A stretch of 63,176 nucleotides of DNA from NCBI GenBank assembly GCA_026396415.1, contig JAPLWX010000004.1:1-63176 (forward strand), read 5' to 3'. The translations under genes were made by a program, and so were the position numbers. The notes beneath the pieces are model-generated. The model was not told the DNA's origin. It saw nothing but the letters and a program-made list of their open reading frames with translations, and searched no databases. Origin of the DNA: Microcaldota archaeon (GTDB lineage Archaea > Micrarchaeota > Micrarchaeia > Anstonellales > Anstonellaceae). The number at the start of each line of letters is the position of its first letter. The first letter of the stretch is position 1. Below, in pieces: positions 37,101 to 45,825 of the stretch.

Positions 37101-38439
37101 TTTCATCGTAGGGAAGGCTTTCCCCATACCATTGGGACAGCAGGTCCGAGCATTTCACATAGCGGAAACCGATGTCAAGCTCGTTTGCAAGCGCGCGCAT
37201 GAGCATGGTCTTTCCGGTTCCAGGCGGGCCGAAGAGAAGCACGCCCTTGGGCGGCTTGATGTTGTAGGCATAGGCGAACTCCGGCTTTTTCAGGGGGGTG
37301 ACGATGGCTTCGCGCAGCTCCCCCTTGACATCCTCATAGCCGCCCACCTGCTCAAGCGTGTCAGTGCCCGCATCCGAAAGCGAGGCGTCGCCGAACTTGG
37401 AAAATGCCTTCTGCTTCTGGCCCCGCTCCACTATCTTCTCGCGGGAAAGAGAAATGCCGTAGTGCTCCATTGCCGCGATGGCGCCGACCGATATTGCGCA
37501 GTAGACAAAGCCCATGGGCTCGACAGGATTCTTGAATGCCGGGGCAAGCAGGAAGTTCGTTATTGGCACGAGGAAAAGCGCGGATGATGCAATTGTCTGC
37601 TTGTACTTGTGGTTTATCTGCGCGGGAATCATGGCAACTGCAAAAAGCGCAACCGCCCATACCACTAGCTGGGCGAGCGCAAAGTCGGAGGCCAATAGCT
37701 TGATTGCATCGCCTGCAATCTTTTCAAGCGCCGGGGAGACAGGGCCAATTGACTTGCTAAAATCGAAAAGGGAAGCGAGCGAGCCTGCCGCGGCAGGCAC
37801 AATCTCCCCGATTTCCGCAGCGGGCTGCGCATTGTTCTGAAGCTCTGCCATGGCAGGCCCGTAGATGGCCTCGTAGTCATTCGAGATTGTGATGAACGAT
37901 GAGGTGGGGAGCAGCCAGATTGCCGAGAGCAGCAGGACAATGAAAATCGCAGGCAGGGAGACTGTGAAGCTGCTGCGGGAGCCGAAGCGCAGGGCGGCAA
38001 CGGCAAGCAGCAGGAACAGGAAGCCCGACACCATGGAGAATGGGAAGGGCGCGAAAGGGGCGAGCATGGCGATTTCAAGGAAGGAAATCACGCTCCAGTG
38101 CTCGAACGCCTCGAAAAGCGTGATTGCGATTGCAAGCGTGAACACCCAGGCGAGCACAGGCGCCTGGTAGGCAACTGCAGGGAGCGCGAAGAACATGCCG
38201 GCTATGGTTCCTCCGGGAGGGAACTTGTATGCAATCGCGCCCGAGAGCGCGGCAAGCGCGAATGATATGTATATCGGGTAGAACGGGAACGGGAGGAGGA
38301 GGAAAAGCGTGCCCAATGCGACAAGGAGCGCGTCGCCTATGTTGTCGTCCGTGCGCAGCATCTGCACCATGGCAAGCATGCGCTGCTTGCCCATGCTGCC
38401 TGTTGCAACAGACTGCTGCCCTGGAACTGCCCCGCCCAT
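34156..38439 (-). CDS. polytopic-membrane Cdc48/p97-like double AAA+ ATPase containing an intein
   Basis: Several N-terminal TM segments; LLFGPPGTGKTMLMRALANE and LLLYGPPGCGKTMIVKAAANE Walker A; FFDEIDSIGKKR and FIDEIEALAPSR Walker B. Confidence 0.9.
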   Translation of the reverse strand: MGGAVPGQQSVATGSMGKQRMLAMVQMLRTDDNIGDALLVALGTLFLLLPFPFYPIYISFALAALSGAIAYKFPPGGTIAGMFFALPAVAYQAPVLAWVFTLAIAITLFEAFEHWSVISFLEIAMLAPFAPFPFSMVSGFLFLLLAVAALRFGSRSSFTVSLPAIFIVLLLSAIWLLPTSSFITISNDYEAIYGPAMAELQNNAQPAAEIGEIVPAAAGSLASLFDFSKSIGPVSPALEKIAGDAIKLLASDFALAQLVVWAVALFAVAMIPAQINHKYKQTIASSALFLVPITNFLLAPAFKNPVEPMGFVYCAISVGAIAAMEHYGISLSREKIVERGQKQKAFSKFGDASLSDAGTDTLEQVGGYEDVKGELREAIVTPLKKPEFAYAYNIKPPKGVLLFGPPGTGKTMLMRALANELDIGFRYVKCSDLLSQWYGESLPYDEKITIMEGGRIRLEEIGKVVEGKMRAKVLSFDANGKAVFADICGHMKHKCTSPIYEVRTRTGRRIRVTGYHSLFTLDGYTVKSVKTSELVAGVSHIAIPSRIPAPSLPVEKLEFLRLLRENDFRLKVRGARLLLENAVAALGEKKACAILGIRRTAYLKQVLRQNIGVRAGRFLRLMEEAGVEFDAAGVEVFAGKNGLAGEIAINEDFALFLGLWVAEGSYNAGHTVRISTSDKEVAQVSQLCQRLFGSATIYKKKNSAGTNGSAGSDGSSDAGGSASAKECHGRDIYIGSRALYVLMRHCLGLDDGAVKKKAPAIAFNLSERNLSSFLRGYFSGDGSIYANQKGFGTIEAGTVSGQLADQLLYLLLRFGIVATVYSKTEKHGLPAHRICMAGEQLRAFACRIGFTFAEKQGRLERCASRGNWHRGRQIPISGAMGGFVSQHAPNHCNCATIGAGMLSSLAAEAGDDAAYSAVSNDLHWDRVEGITRVADEEFVFDISVEPCQNFAGGFGGIFAHNSEKNLSEVFSIARKGAPFLLFFDEIDSIGKKRDSYTSDDVAPRVMSVLLQELDGFTPNSKKPVIFVGATNLPDQLDPALMRPGRFDKIIYMHLPDKDARAAIFKVNLRKLPSSDDIDYGRLAAITERYSGADIKNIVTEASRLAAREAMSAQTVVKISMAHLTNIIKRVKPSNSLDSLENYERFRMDFERRSDAVEKKPEEKGVRWEDVAGLSEVRRVLLESIEIPLLHEDLMKEMDVKPSKGLLLYGPPGCGKTMIVKAAANELNANFLTISGSELMKSRDKTPSAYVKEVFNRARESAPALVFIDEIEALAPSRDEYRGGILTELLQELDGVKELKNVMIVGATNKPFALDAAILRPGRFDKILYIPPPDVPARKQVFALGLAKFLKNVNLDRLAAATDGFSGADIASICQEVKMELVRQKLKGKPTDVTTDSVLDVVGTRRPSITGKDLKEYVSFTQEYGERK
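35557..37119 (-). mobile_element. intein (521 aa) in AAA domain 1 (QWYGE/intein/SEKNL)
   Basis: Begins SLPYDEKITIMEGGRIRLEEIGKVVEG, ends GGIFAHN+S; LAGLIDADG-type motifs LFLGLWVAEGSY and FLRGYFSGDGSI. Confidence 0.9.
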
Positions 38440-38567
38440 GCGCCATAAATCGGGAAAGAGAATTATATATGTATATGAATGTAGGCACCCGAAACTGAGT
38501 TATTAGTGGTCTAGAATGTTACCTAATGGTTTATAAACTGTTGCATCAACATAGAGAACGTGATAGA

Positions 38568-39599
38568 ATGAAACATAAAACGGTTATAACCTCTGACACA
38601 GGCCAAGTCGTAAAAGAGAGAGAGAAATTCACCGCATTTACGCTCATGGGTCAGAATATTTGCGATGTGTTCAGGAATAAGGATAAGATGCTTATTGTTG
38701 CCACTTCAAAAGGGGACACTGAGAAAATCAAAAGGGCGCTCAAAAAAGGCGCCGACCATGAAGCGACAATAGAACGTCAAAAATTTGTAATCAAGAAGAT
38801 TCCATGGAACCTCACGTATAAAACTCCATTAGAGGTGGCTGTTGAAAATGGCCAACTTCAAACCATGAAGATTCTAATTGAAGCAGGCGCTAATGTTAAT
38901 AGTGCGCGGCAGAATACTCCGCTAACTCTGGCTATGGCACAAAATAATCTGGATGCAGTGAAGCTCTTGATTGAATCTGGCGCAGGGGTTGACAGTAGAG
39001 ACACTTCGCGACGGACTGCTCTAATGTTTGCAGCACAGAAGGGAAATCAAGATGCCGTCAGATATCTGATTGATAATGGTGCCGACGTTAACGCGAAAGA
39101 CGACACTGGGCCTGTTCTATTATATGCCAATGCCGAAATCACGAAGATTTTGATAGAAGCTGGCGCTGACGTTAATGCGGGGGATTGGAGAGACCAGCGA
39201 ACAATACTTATTCATGCTGCATATGACAGAGATGTTGAGAAAATGAGGCTTTTGATTGCTGCCGGGGCGAATGTTAATGCCATGAGCACAAGTGGTGAAA
39301 CTGCACTGTCACGGGCTGTGAGTTATCATCAAGATAGCCCTGTTGAAGTTGTAAAGCTCCTGATTGCCAACGGGGCTGGATTGGAGATACGTGATAAGAA
39401 CGGAATTACTGCTTTGATGTATGCTGGTATGAATGGCCAGATAGATTCTGTAAAGCTGTTGATTGAAGCTGGCGCAGACGTTAATGCGAAAGACAGCTAC
39501 GGTCAAACAGTGATAAAGGTCATTAGAGAATATGCTGGGATGTTATTTGGCGACCCGAGGGAAATCATTGCGCTTCTCAGGCAAAACGGAGCAGAATAG
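38568..39599 (+). CDS. ankyrin-repeat protein
   Basis: Repeated ...LLIEAGADVNAKD/TALMYAAxxG... units. Confidence 0.9.
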   Translation: MKHKTVITSDTGQVVKEREKFTAFTLMGQNICDVFRNKDKMLIVATSKGDTEKIKRALKKGADHEATIERQKFVIKKIPWNLTYKTPLEVAVENGQLQTMKILIEAGANVNSARQNTPLTLAMAQNNLDAVKLLIESGAGVDSRDTSRRTALMFAAQKGNQDAVRYLIDNGADVNAKDDTGPVLLYANAEITKILIEAGADVNAGDWRDQRTILIHAAYDRDVEKMRLLIAAGANVNAMSTSGETALSRAVSYHQDSPVEVVKLLIANGAGLEIRDKNGITALMYAGMNGQIDSVKLLIEAGADVNAKDSYGQTVIKVIREYAGMLFGDPREIIALLRQNGAE

Positions 39600-39626
39600 T
39601 AAGGATTGTCAAGTTATCCGCGGCAA

Positions 39627-42320
39627 TCAGCGCGCTATCTCCTTCAGGTACGCGCTTACCGCCTCCTTGATGGGCAGGAGCAGTATGTTCCTGTTGTTCA
39701 CCTCCATCTTGAGCGCGACCGCCAGCTTGGAGGGCGAGTTGAGCGCGAGGCGGAAGTCCTCCGCCTCCTCGGGCGTCTTGAACACGATTATGGTGTGCCC
39801 CCGAGGCACGGTGGCAAGCGCGCGGTGGGTGACGCGCTCGCGCGGCTCCTCCATTATGTGGAAGTAGATGTCCTCATTGCCCGATACCGCCTTCACGTCG
39901 CATTCTGGCATGGCGTCGATTTTTGAGAATTTCACCGCATTGTTAACGAACACGTTGCGGAGTATCCTGTATATCATGAGGTAGCGGGTGGAATGCCCGC
40001 TCTCCTTTTCCCACGCCGTCTTGCCCCAGTAGTCAAGCTCGTCCTTGACAGAGCCCTCCTCGCGGAGCTTGGAAAGCACGCGCTCCAGGTTGAAGTCGCC
40101 AATCAATATCGGCTTGCCGTTGTAGGTGAGCTTCCGAAAGCCGCCTTTCAGCTCCTCCGCGCGAAGCGGCATCCACTTCCACGAGTAGCCTGCGTTGATA
40201 TTGTCGAAAATCTCAAGCACGGTCTCGCGCTTGACGGGTATCTTCACCGTATTTAACGGGGGGAAGTCCGGGATGTCAAGCCCGTAGCGCAGCACCTCGG
40301 GGCGGCGAAGGACCGTTCCCACGCCGAAAACCAGGAGCGAAAGCACGCCGAGGAACACCACAGTAGGATTGTCCCAGAGGTTCTTGCGCGCAAAGTATTC
40401 AGCCTCAAAGTCCTTGCTCCACCTTCCTGCCGAGAAGGTGAATTTGTGCTTGCCAGCGGCAATCTTCCCGGCATAGGAATAAGTGAGCTGCGTGTCGCTT
40501 CCGCTCCGGGCAAGCGTTGGCGGCGAGTACTGCCGCTCGCCGGCCTTGTCCATTGCCACCGACAGGGATTGCGGGCTGACCGGCCTGCCGCCTGCCGAGA
40601 TCGTGAAATTGAATTTCCCGTTCACCCAGTCCGCCCATGGGAGGCTGATATCAAGGTCCGTCACGGTGAGCATGGTGGCGGCATAAACCTTGCCCTGCGG
40701 GTCGATTATCTCGAGCACATAGTTCCCGGGCTCTGCATCCACCTGGAAATCCACGGATTTTTCTATTGTGGGGTTGGTAAGCCCAAGCTCGAACTCGGAG
40801 CGCTGGAGCTCCACCCCGTCCTTGTACATGCCCACAAAGAGCTTGACGGGCGTAGGGTCGGATTCCTTGAGGGCAAGGTTGAGGCGCGTCTTCACCCCCG
40901 AAAGGTAGAACGGCACTGTTTGCGGGTCGCGGGGGTAGATCTCCCCTTTTTGGGCCTTGTCGATTTGGAAGACCGAGAATGTGCGCAACGGCACGCCATT
41001 CGCATCCGTAGCTTTCGTGGAAAGGCGCACAAATGCGGAATCATCCGGGAAAGACGAGGTGTAAAGCGAGACCGGCTCCTTTTCCGAAGTGGAATTTGTG
41101 CTGGCCTCTGCAGAGGCGATTGGGCTGAGCCAGCGCTCCTCGTAAATGAGCCTTGAGACATCTGCAACTGCTTTCTCATAGCCTTGCGAGTCGGAATCGG
41201 TCACCCACCCTCCGTCCAGGAACTGCGGGATGAAAAGCATGGTGCCCTTGCCCAGGCGCACGGTTGAGACAGAGCCATAGAGCATGCCCTGGGAGGACAT
41301 GTTGGACGCGCCCCTGCCAGGGGTTGCCGTGTACTGCGCATCATAAAGCATGAAGCCATCGCTTGATTCCAGGCTGCCTTTCACGAATGAGATGCCGCTG
41401 TTTTCCACCTTCACAGTGCTTCCCGATTTGTCAAGCGCAAGCGTGTCAAACGGCATGCCTATGTAGGCGATGCCCACTCCCCGTGACAGCAGGGATTTGA
41501 AGTTTGAGCCCTCATCGCCGGCAAGGAGCTCAAGCGGGAAGTAGCCGGTTGGCACGACCAAAAGCGCTCCGTCCGGAAGGGATGGGAGCGACTCCAGCCC
41601 GATTTCATTCACGGATATGCCCTGGCTGGAAAGCTGCTCAGCAAGCCCGGTGCGGAAAAGGGGGTAAGTATCCGCGCTTTCCCGCGCGTGGTCGAGCAGG
41701 AACACCTGGGTGAGCGGCATTTCGCGGAAAAGATTGGCTGAAAAGTTCGCCCTGGTGACATTTTCCGATTCAAAGCTGATGAGAAAATATGCAAGGCGGG
41801 AAGGATTCCCGGCCTGCCCTACCGAGAGGATGCTGCTCTGCTGAAGCGAAGAGGAATACGTGCCGATGAAGCCGGGCGGGGCGGCGGATGCCGGGACGCC
41901 GCCTTGCGGGCCGCCGTACATGACCATGAGAACCGCTATGCTGAGGAAGAAAAGCAGGAAGAGCGCAACTGTGATTTTCACCGCGATGCCAAGCGAGCCT
42001 GAAGGCTTGGCAGGTGATGCGGATGGCTGCCCGGGAGCCATCGATGGCTGGCCAGCAGGGGCGGGCGCAGATGAAGCGCCGCCGGCCTCCGAACCCCCTG
42101 CTAGCGGCTTTCTTGCCTTGAGGAATGATTGGATGCCGTCCCTTATGCCCTCTGCCGGGGTCTCGGCTTTTTTCTTCACCGCAAAGCTCCTTGTTGCGGC
42201 GAATTTTTTTCTCACGTCGAAGACGTACGCTTTTTTTGAGATTTTGAGCTTGAGGCTGCGCTCGGGGGCATTTGATGCGGGCGCGCCAATGCTGCCTGAT
42301 GCACCCTTGTTTTCTGCCAT
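39627..42320 (-). CDS. large single-pass or few-pass membrane protein, hypothetical
   Basis: N-terminal cytoplasmic Pro/Ala-rich region, TM VKITVALFLLFFLSIAVLMVMY, large ectodomain, second TM, cytoplasmic tail. Confidence 0.6.
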   Translation of the reverse strand: MAENKGASGSIGAPASNAPERSLKLKISKKAYVFDVRKKFAATRSFAVKKKAETPAEGIRDGIQSFLKARKPLAGGSEAGGASSAPAPAGQPSMAPGQPSASPAKPSGSLGIAVKITVALFLLFFLSIAVLMVMYGGPQGGVPASAAPPGFIGTYSSSLQQSSILSVGQAGNPSRLAYFLISFESENVTRANFSANLFREMPLTQVFLLDHARESADTYPLFRTGLAEQLSSQGISVNEIGLESLPSLPDGALLVVPTGYFPLELLAGDEGSNFKSLLSRGVGIAYIGMPFDTLALDKSGSTVKVENSGISFVKGSLESSDGFMLYDAQYTATPGRGASNMSSQGMLYGSVSTVRLGKGTMLFIPQFLDGGWVTDSDSQGYEKAVADVSRLIYEERWLSPIASAEASTNSTSEKEPVSLYTSSFPDDSAFVRLSTKATDANGVPLRTFSVFQIDKAQKGEIYPRDPQTVPFYLSGVKTRLNLALKESDPTPVKLFVGMYKDGVELQRSEFELGLTNPTIEKSVDFQVDAEPGNYVLEIIDPQGKVYAATMLTVTDLDISLPWADWVNGKFNFTISAGGRPVSPQSLSVAMDKAGERQYSPPTLARSGSDTQLTYSYAGKIAAGKHKFTFSAGRWSKDFEAEYFARKNLWDNPTVVFLGVLSLLVFGVGTVLRRPEVLRYGLDIPDFPPLNTVKIPVKRETVLEIFDNINAGYSWKWMPLRAEELKGGFRKLTYNGKPILIGDFNLERVLSKLREEGSVKDELDYWGKTAWEKESGHSTRYLMIYRILRNVFVNNAVKFSKIDAMPECDVKAVSGNEDIYFHIMEEPRERVTHRALATVPRGHTIIVFKTPEEAEDFRLALNSPSKLAVALKMEVNNRNILLLPIKEAVSAYLKEIAR

Positions 42321-42344
42321 GTAGATACCTTTGCCGAAAAAGGG

Positions 42345-43127
42345 CTACCCTTTCGATTCTATGTAGCCCTCTGTCACGAGCTTGTTCAGCATCTGCTCCA
42401 CGCGGTTCTCCGGGACGTTGTAGACCTTCGAGAAGTCCGCGATGTTTATCTCGCCCTTGTGCTCCGAGAGCCACTCCTGTATCTTGAGCGCAAGCACGGG
42501 GTCGGAGAACGTCTCAAGCGAGCGGAGCTTGAGCGTGAGCTCGTCGTTCTTGTTTTTCAGCTCGAAGTTCTCCTTGGAAAGCGACGTGCTTTTGTCGTTT
42601 GCATCGCGCAGTTTTTTCTGCATGGACGCTGATTCGGATTTTTGGCTGTCATACATCCCAAAGAGCTTGTCATACTCGACAGACGAGTACTCGGTCATGT
42701 CGGAAACCGCAGCCTCGAGAAGCTGGTAGATGTCCTGCATTTTCACGGCATAGCAGTCTTCGGTGATTGTGAGCAGGTTGAGGAAATGGCGCAGCACCTC
42801 GATTCTCCGCCTTTTCGGGCTGGTGTTCGGCATGCAGGTGTATTTTGCCTCGATGGAGCCTGGAAGGAAGGAGACCACGGAGAACAGGAACGGGTTTTTC
42901 TGGATGTCGCGGGACTCCACATTGAGGACGAGCAGCGCATCCTTGTCCGTGCTCATCTCAAGAAAGGAAAGCTCTGACAGGCGCTGGGAAATGTCGGCAG
43001 GCGTTTTCACCCTTTTTGCCGCAATGCGAAAGCCGCTCACAGTGGGCACGGTGGGCATTGACGCGGCTGCTGGCGATGAGGGCGTGGCGCCCCGTGAAGT
43101 GGTTTGCGGAGTGTTCGGCAATGCCAT
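42345..43127 (-). CDS. coiled-coil protein with C-terminal winged helix, hypothetical
   Basis: Coiled coil DANDKSTSLSKENFELKNKNDELTLKLRSLE; wHTH ADFSKVYNVPENRVEQMLNKLVTEGYIESKG. Confidence 0.55.
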   Translation of the reverse strand: MALPNTPQTTSRGATPSSPAAASMPTVPTVSGFRIAAKRVKTPADISQRLSELSFLEMSTDKDALLVLNVESRDIQKNPFLFSVVSFLPGSIEAKYTCMPNTSPKRRRIEVLRHFLNLLTITEDCYAVKMQDIYQLLEAAVSDMTEYSSVEYDKLFGMYDSQKSESASMQKKLRDANDKSTSLSKENFELKNKNDELTLKLRSLETFSDPVLALKIQEWLSEHKGEINIADFSKVYNVPENRVEQMLNKLVTEGYIESKG

Positions 43128-43141
43128 GGCAAAACCCTAAC

Positions 43142-43675
43142 TCACTTTTTTTTCTTCCCAGGATTCGGCTTTTTCATCGCTTTTTTGCCTGCCGCTTTTT
43201 TCCATCTCTTCCTTATCCTGTGGAAAGCGTTGCCCACATTCCTCTCAATCTTGTCAAGCTTCTGCATCTTTGACGGCTTGGAGGGCACGGTAGCGGAAGC
43301 AGCCTTTGCCGCCCCTGCCTCAAGCGCGGGCGTGTGAGATGTGAGGACGGGCATGAACACCAGGATGGCGGCAAAAAGCAGGCCCACCAGCACGGCATAG
43401 GCGGAAAAGCCCGTTGTGAACACAGGCAGGAAGACCAGGAGGACCAGCACAATGCCCGCAACCACCATGTACACCGCAAGGTTGCGCTCATACGCCTGCC
43501 TTTTCTTCCTGTGGGCTTCCAGGTCATTTTCACAGACCACAAGCTCGTTGTTCTTCGCAATGCGGAGATACCGCTTGGCCCGCCTTATGGAGCGTATGAC
43601 CGCGTCGTCGGCAACCGCATGCCCCTGCTTCACTTCCTGACTGCATATTATGCAAACCTTCGCCATTTTTACCAC
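43142..43675 (-). CDS. zinc-ribbon plus two-TM membrane protein
   Basis: VCIICSQEVKQGHAV...VVCENDLEAH; YMVVAGIVLVLLVFLPVF, YAVLVGLLFAAILVFMPV. Confidence 0.5.
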   Translation of the reverse strand: MVKMAKVCIICSQEVKQGHAVADDAVIRSIRRAKRYLRIAKNNELVVCENDLEAHRKKRQAYERNLAVYMVVAGIVLVLLVFLPVFTTGFSAYAVLVGLLFAAILVFMPVLTSHTPALEAGAAKAASATVPSKPSKMQKLDKIERNVGNAFHRIRKRWKKAAGKKAMKKPNPGKKKK

Positions 43676-43682
43676 CTTTTGA

Positions 43683-44027
43683 CTATGCCAGCACCACCTG
43701 CGTTATCTCACGGTTGCTCACCCCCAGGCGGGTGAAATCGGCCTTGGAAAAAACATTGATGAGCGTGCTTTCGTCCACGCCGATGTCATGGAGGAACGCG
43801 GAAACCTCCGCCCTCTGCACGCCGTAGCGCTCAAGCATTATCACGAAGGAAATGACGTCTATGTGCCTGTTGTTCTTGTCGAACACCGATGTGATGTCAG
43901 CCACGCGGAGCTCATCCAGCCTGAATGCGCGCAGCCGGCGCCTCAGTTCGTCTTTCGGGAAGAAAAGTGTCCGTGCCATGCCAATCCATCCTTTCATTGC
44001 CCGGGATTGCCGCCCGGGCGATTGCAT
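43683..44027 (-). CDS. stand-alone homolog of the VirB4-like protein C-terminal domain
   Basis: FPKDELRRRLRAFRLDELRVADITSVFDKNNRHIDVISFVIMLERYGVQRAEVSAFLHDIGVDESTLINVFSKAD matches 44028..45653 tail FEKDELKKKLRAYGMNEEQSDEVVALFSKKGRRMEIASFVVLLTRYGIARGNIGNFLKELGLEDSTVVNVLAKAD. Confidence 0.7.
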   Translation of the reverse strand: MQSPGRQSRAMKGWIGMARTLFFPKDELRRRLRAFRLDELRVADITSVFDKNNRHIDVISFVIMLERYGVQRAEVSAFLHDIGVDESTLINVFSKADFTRLGVSNREITQVVLA

Positions 44028-45653
44028 TCATCCGCTCTCTGGGTTGATGTTGCCCTTCTGAGAGGGCGCCTGCGCGTTTGATATGAATTCCGTTATGTCG
44101 TCGTCGCCAAGCTCCATCTCAAGCTCGTCCGCCTTGGCAAGCACATTGACGACCGTGCTGTCCTCGAGCCCGAGCTCCTTGAGGAAATTGCCGATGTTGC
44201 CCCTTGCAATGCCATAGCGCGTGAGGAGCACCACGAACGAGGCGATTTCCATGCGCCTGCCCTTCTTGGAGAAAAGCGCGACCACCTCGTCGGACTGCTC
44301 CTCGTTCATGCCATATGCGCGCAGCTTCTTCTTCAGCTCGTCCTTCTCGAACGAAGTCGAGCGCGCCACGCCCTCCATGGACATTTCCTCGCGGGTGAGC
44401 ACCCCTTCCATGTCGAGGAAGAACTCCTGCATGGGCTCCTCGCCCTCTATCTTGTCCAGCATGAAAGTCTCCGAGAAGTCCGCGGTGGTCTGGAACGCCA
44501 TGTTGACCGCTGCCTGCCCCACGCCAAGCTTTGCAATCTCGGCGCGCATGTAGTTCGAGAAGTTCAGCGTGGACTGCAGGTAGTCCAGGTAGCGCTCGAA
44601 CTTGACGCGCAGTATGAACGTGGTGCCCACGTTGGAGAAGATAGCCTCGGAAATGTCCGTCGGGTTCTGGGACGCGACGATGAGGCCGAACTGGTATTTC
44701 CTGCCCTCGCGCACAATCATGACGGCGTCCGAGTTGTCGTCCTTGGCTATCTTCCACGCCTCGTCCAGCACCACCAGGAGCTTGAGGCCCTTGGTGGAGG
44801 ACCAGCCCTCCTCGCGCATCTTCTCCTTGAGGAACTGCAGCATGGAAAGCGCGGCGAGGCCTCGGAATGTTTCATCCGGCAATCCTGACAGGTCAAGGTC
44901 CACCATTCCCGCGCGCGTGAGCTTCTCCAGGTCGATTGTGGACTGCTGGGCGAAGAAGTCCTCGCCCTCGCGCGTGAACTGCCTGAGGCGGTAAATCGCA
45001 TTCTCAAGCTCCGCGGGGAACTCGTAGGAGCCTGCCTCGCTCATCTCCTCCAAAAGCTTCTGCACGTCCTTGAGCGTGGGCGGCATGAGTGCCTTTCCCA
45101 GCCCGTCCACCTGGAGCTTGGAGTTGAGCTTGAATTTCGCGTTCACATACGACTTTTCAATCGCAAGCTCGGTGAGCCTGCGCTGCTCGGGGTAGCGGCT
45201 GATGTCGGTGAGGATGTCAAGCGTGCGCATTATCTGCTTTATCCTGTCGTTGGGCTTCATGCCCGCGACGTCAAGGAGGTTGATGGAGGAGCCCTTGCCA
45301 AGCGAGATGACCTTGCCGCCTGTCTGCTTCACCCAGTCCTTGTATTCCCCTGCCCAGTCGATGATGAACGAGTTGGTGCCCCAGACGAACGACGCGCGCG
45401 TGAGGAACGTCTTGACAAAATACGACTTTCCAGAGCCTGTAATCCCCACTATCGCGATGTGCGGGTTGGTGGTTTTCTGGAATGTCCAGTAGAACGGGAC
45501 GTGGAAGATTTTCGTCCTGCCTATGAAGATTGCGTTCGTGGGGTCTGCCATGAGCACCTCCTCGGGCGGCTCAGGGGGGCGCACGAAGAAGTTCCTTCTC
45601 GCCAGGTCGGTGTTGTCAAGCCCTGATATTTGCAGTCTTCCCATGGAAATCAC
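44028..45653 (-). CDS. VirB4/HerA-like ATPase
   Basis: IAIVGITGSGKSYFVKTFL (Walker A), LKLLVVLDEAWKIAKDD (Walker B), GLIVASQNPTDISEAIFSNVGTTFILR. Confidence 0.85.
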   Translation of the reverse strand: MISMGRLQISGLDNTDLARRNFFVRPPEPPEEVLMADPTNAIFIGRTKIFHVPFYWTFQKTTNPHIAIVGITGSGKSYFVKTFLTRASFVWGTNSFIIDWAGEYKDWVKQTGGKVISLGKGSSINLLDVAGMKPNDRIKQIMRTLDILTDISRYPEQRRLTELAIEKSYVNAKFKLNSKLQVDGLGKALMPPTLKDVQKLLEEMSEAGSYEFPAELENAIYRLRQFTREGEDFFAQQSTIDLEKLTRAGMVDLDLSGLPDETFRGLAALSMLQFLKEKMREEGWSSTKGLKLLVVLDEAWKIAKDDNSDAVMIVREGRKYQFGLIVASQNPTDISEAIFSNVGTTFILRVKFERYLDYLQSTLNFSNYMRAEIAKLGVGQAAVNMAFQTTADFSETFMLDKIEGEEPMQEFFLDMEGVLTREEMSMEGVARSTSFEKDELKKKLRAYGMNEEQSDEVVALFSKKGRRMEIASFVVLLTRYGIARGNIGNFLKELGLEDSTVVNVLAKADELEMELGDDDITEFISNAQAPSQKGNINPESG

Positions 45654-45709
45654 TTACCCAAGCCGCGCCAAGATAGCGCGGCTGCACGCTGCATCGCCAT
45701 CGCCTGCTG

Positions 45710-45822
45710 CCATGCGCAATCAGGCGCCTTCTCCGCCTGCCGCCATGCGCCAAATCACCATGCGCAATCAGGCGCCGTCTCCGCCCGCTGCCATGCGCAA
45801 TCAGGCGCGTTCCCCATTGCCA
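45710..45822. repeat. about 33-bp tandem repeat, intergenic
   Basis: CCATGCGCAATCAGGCGCCTTCTCCGCCTGCCG-type unit, three near-copies plus one partial. Confidence 0.85.
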
Positions 45823-45825
45823 CTT

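Noticed and set aside
45710-45822. CRISPR array
   Set aside because: Units are contiguous tandem repeats without unique spacers, and no cas genes were seen.
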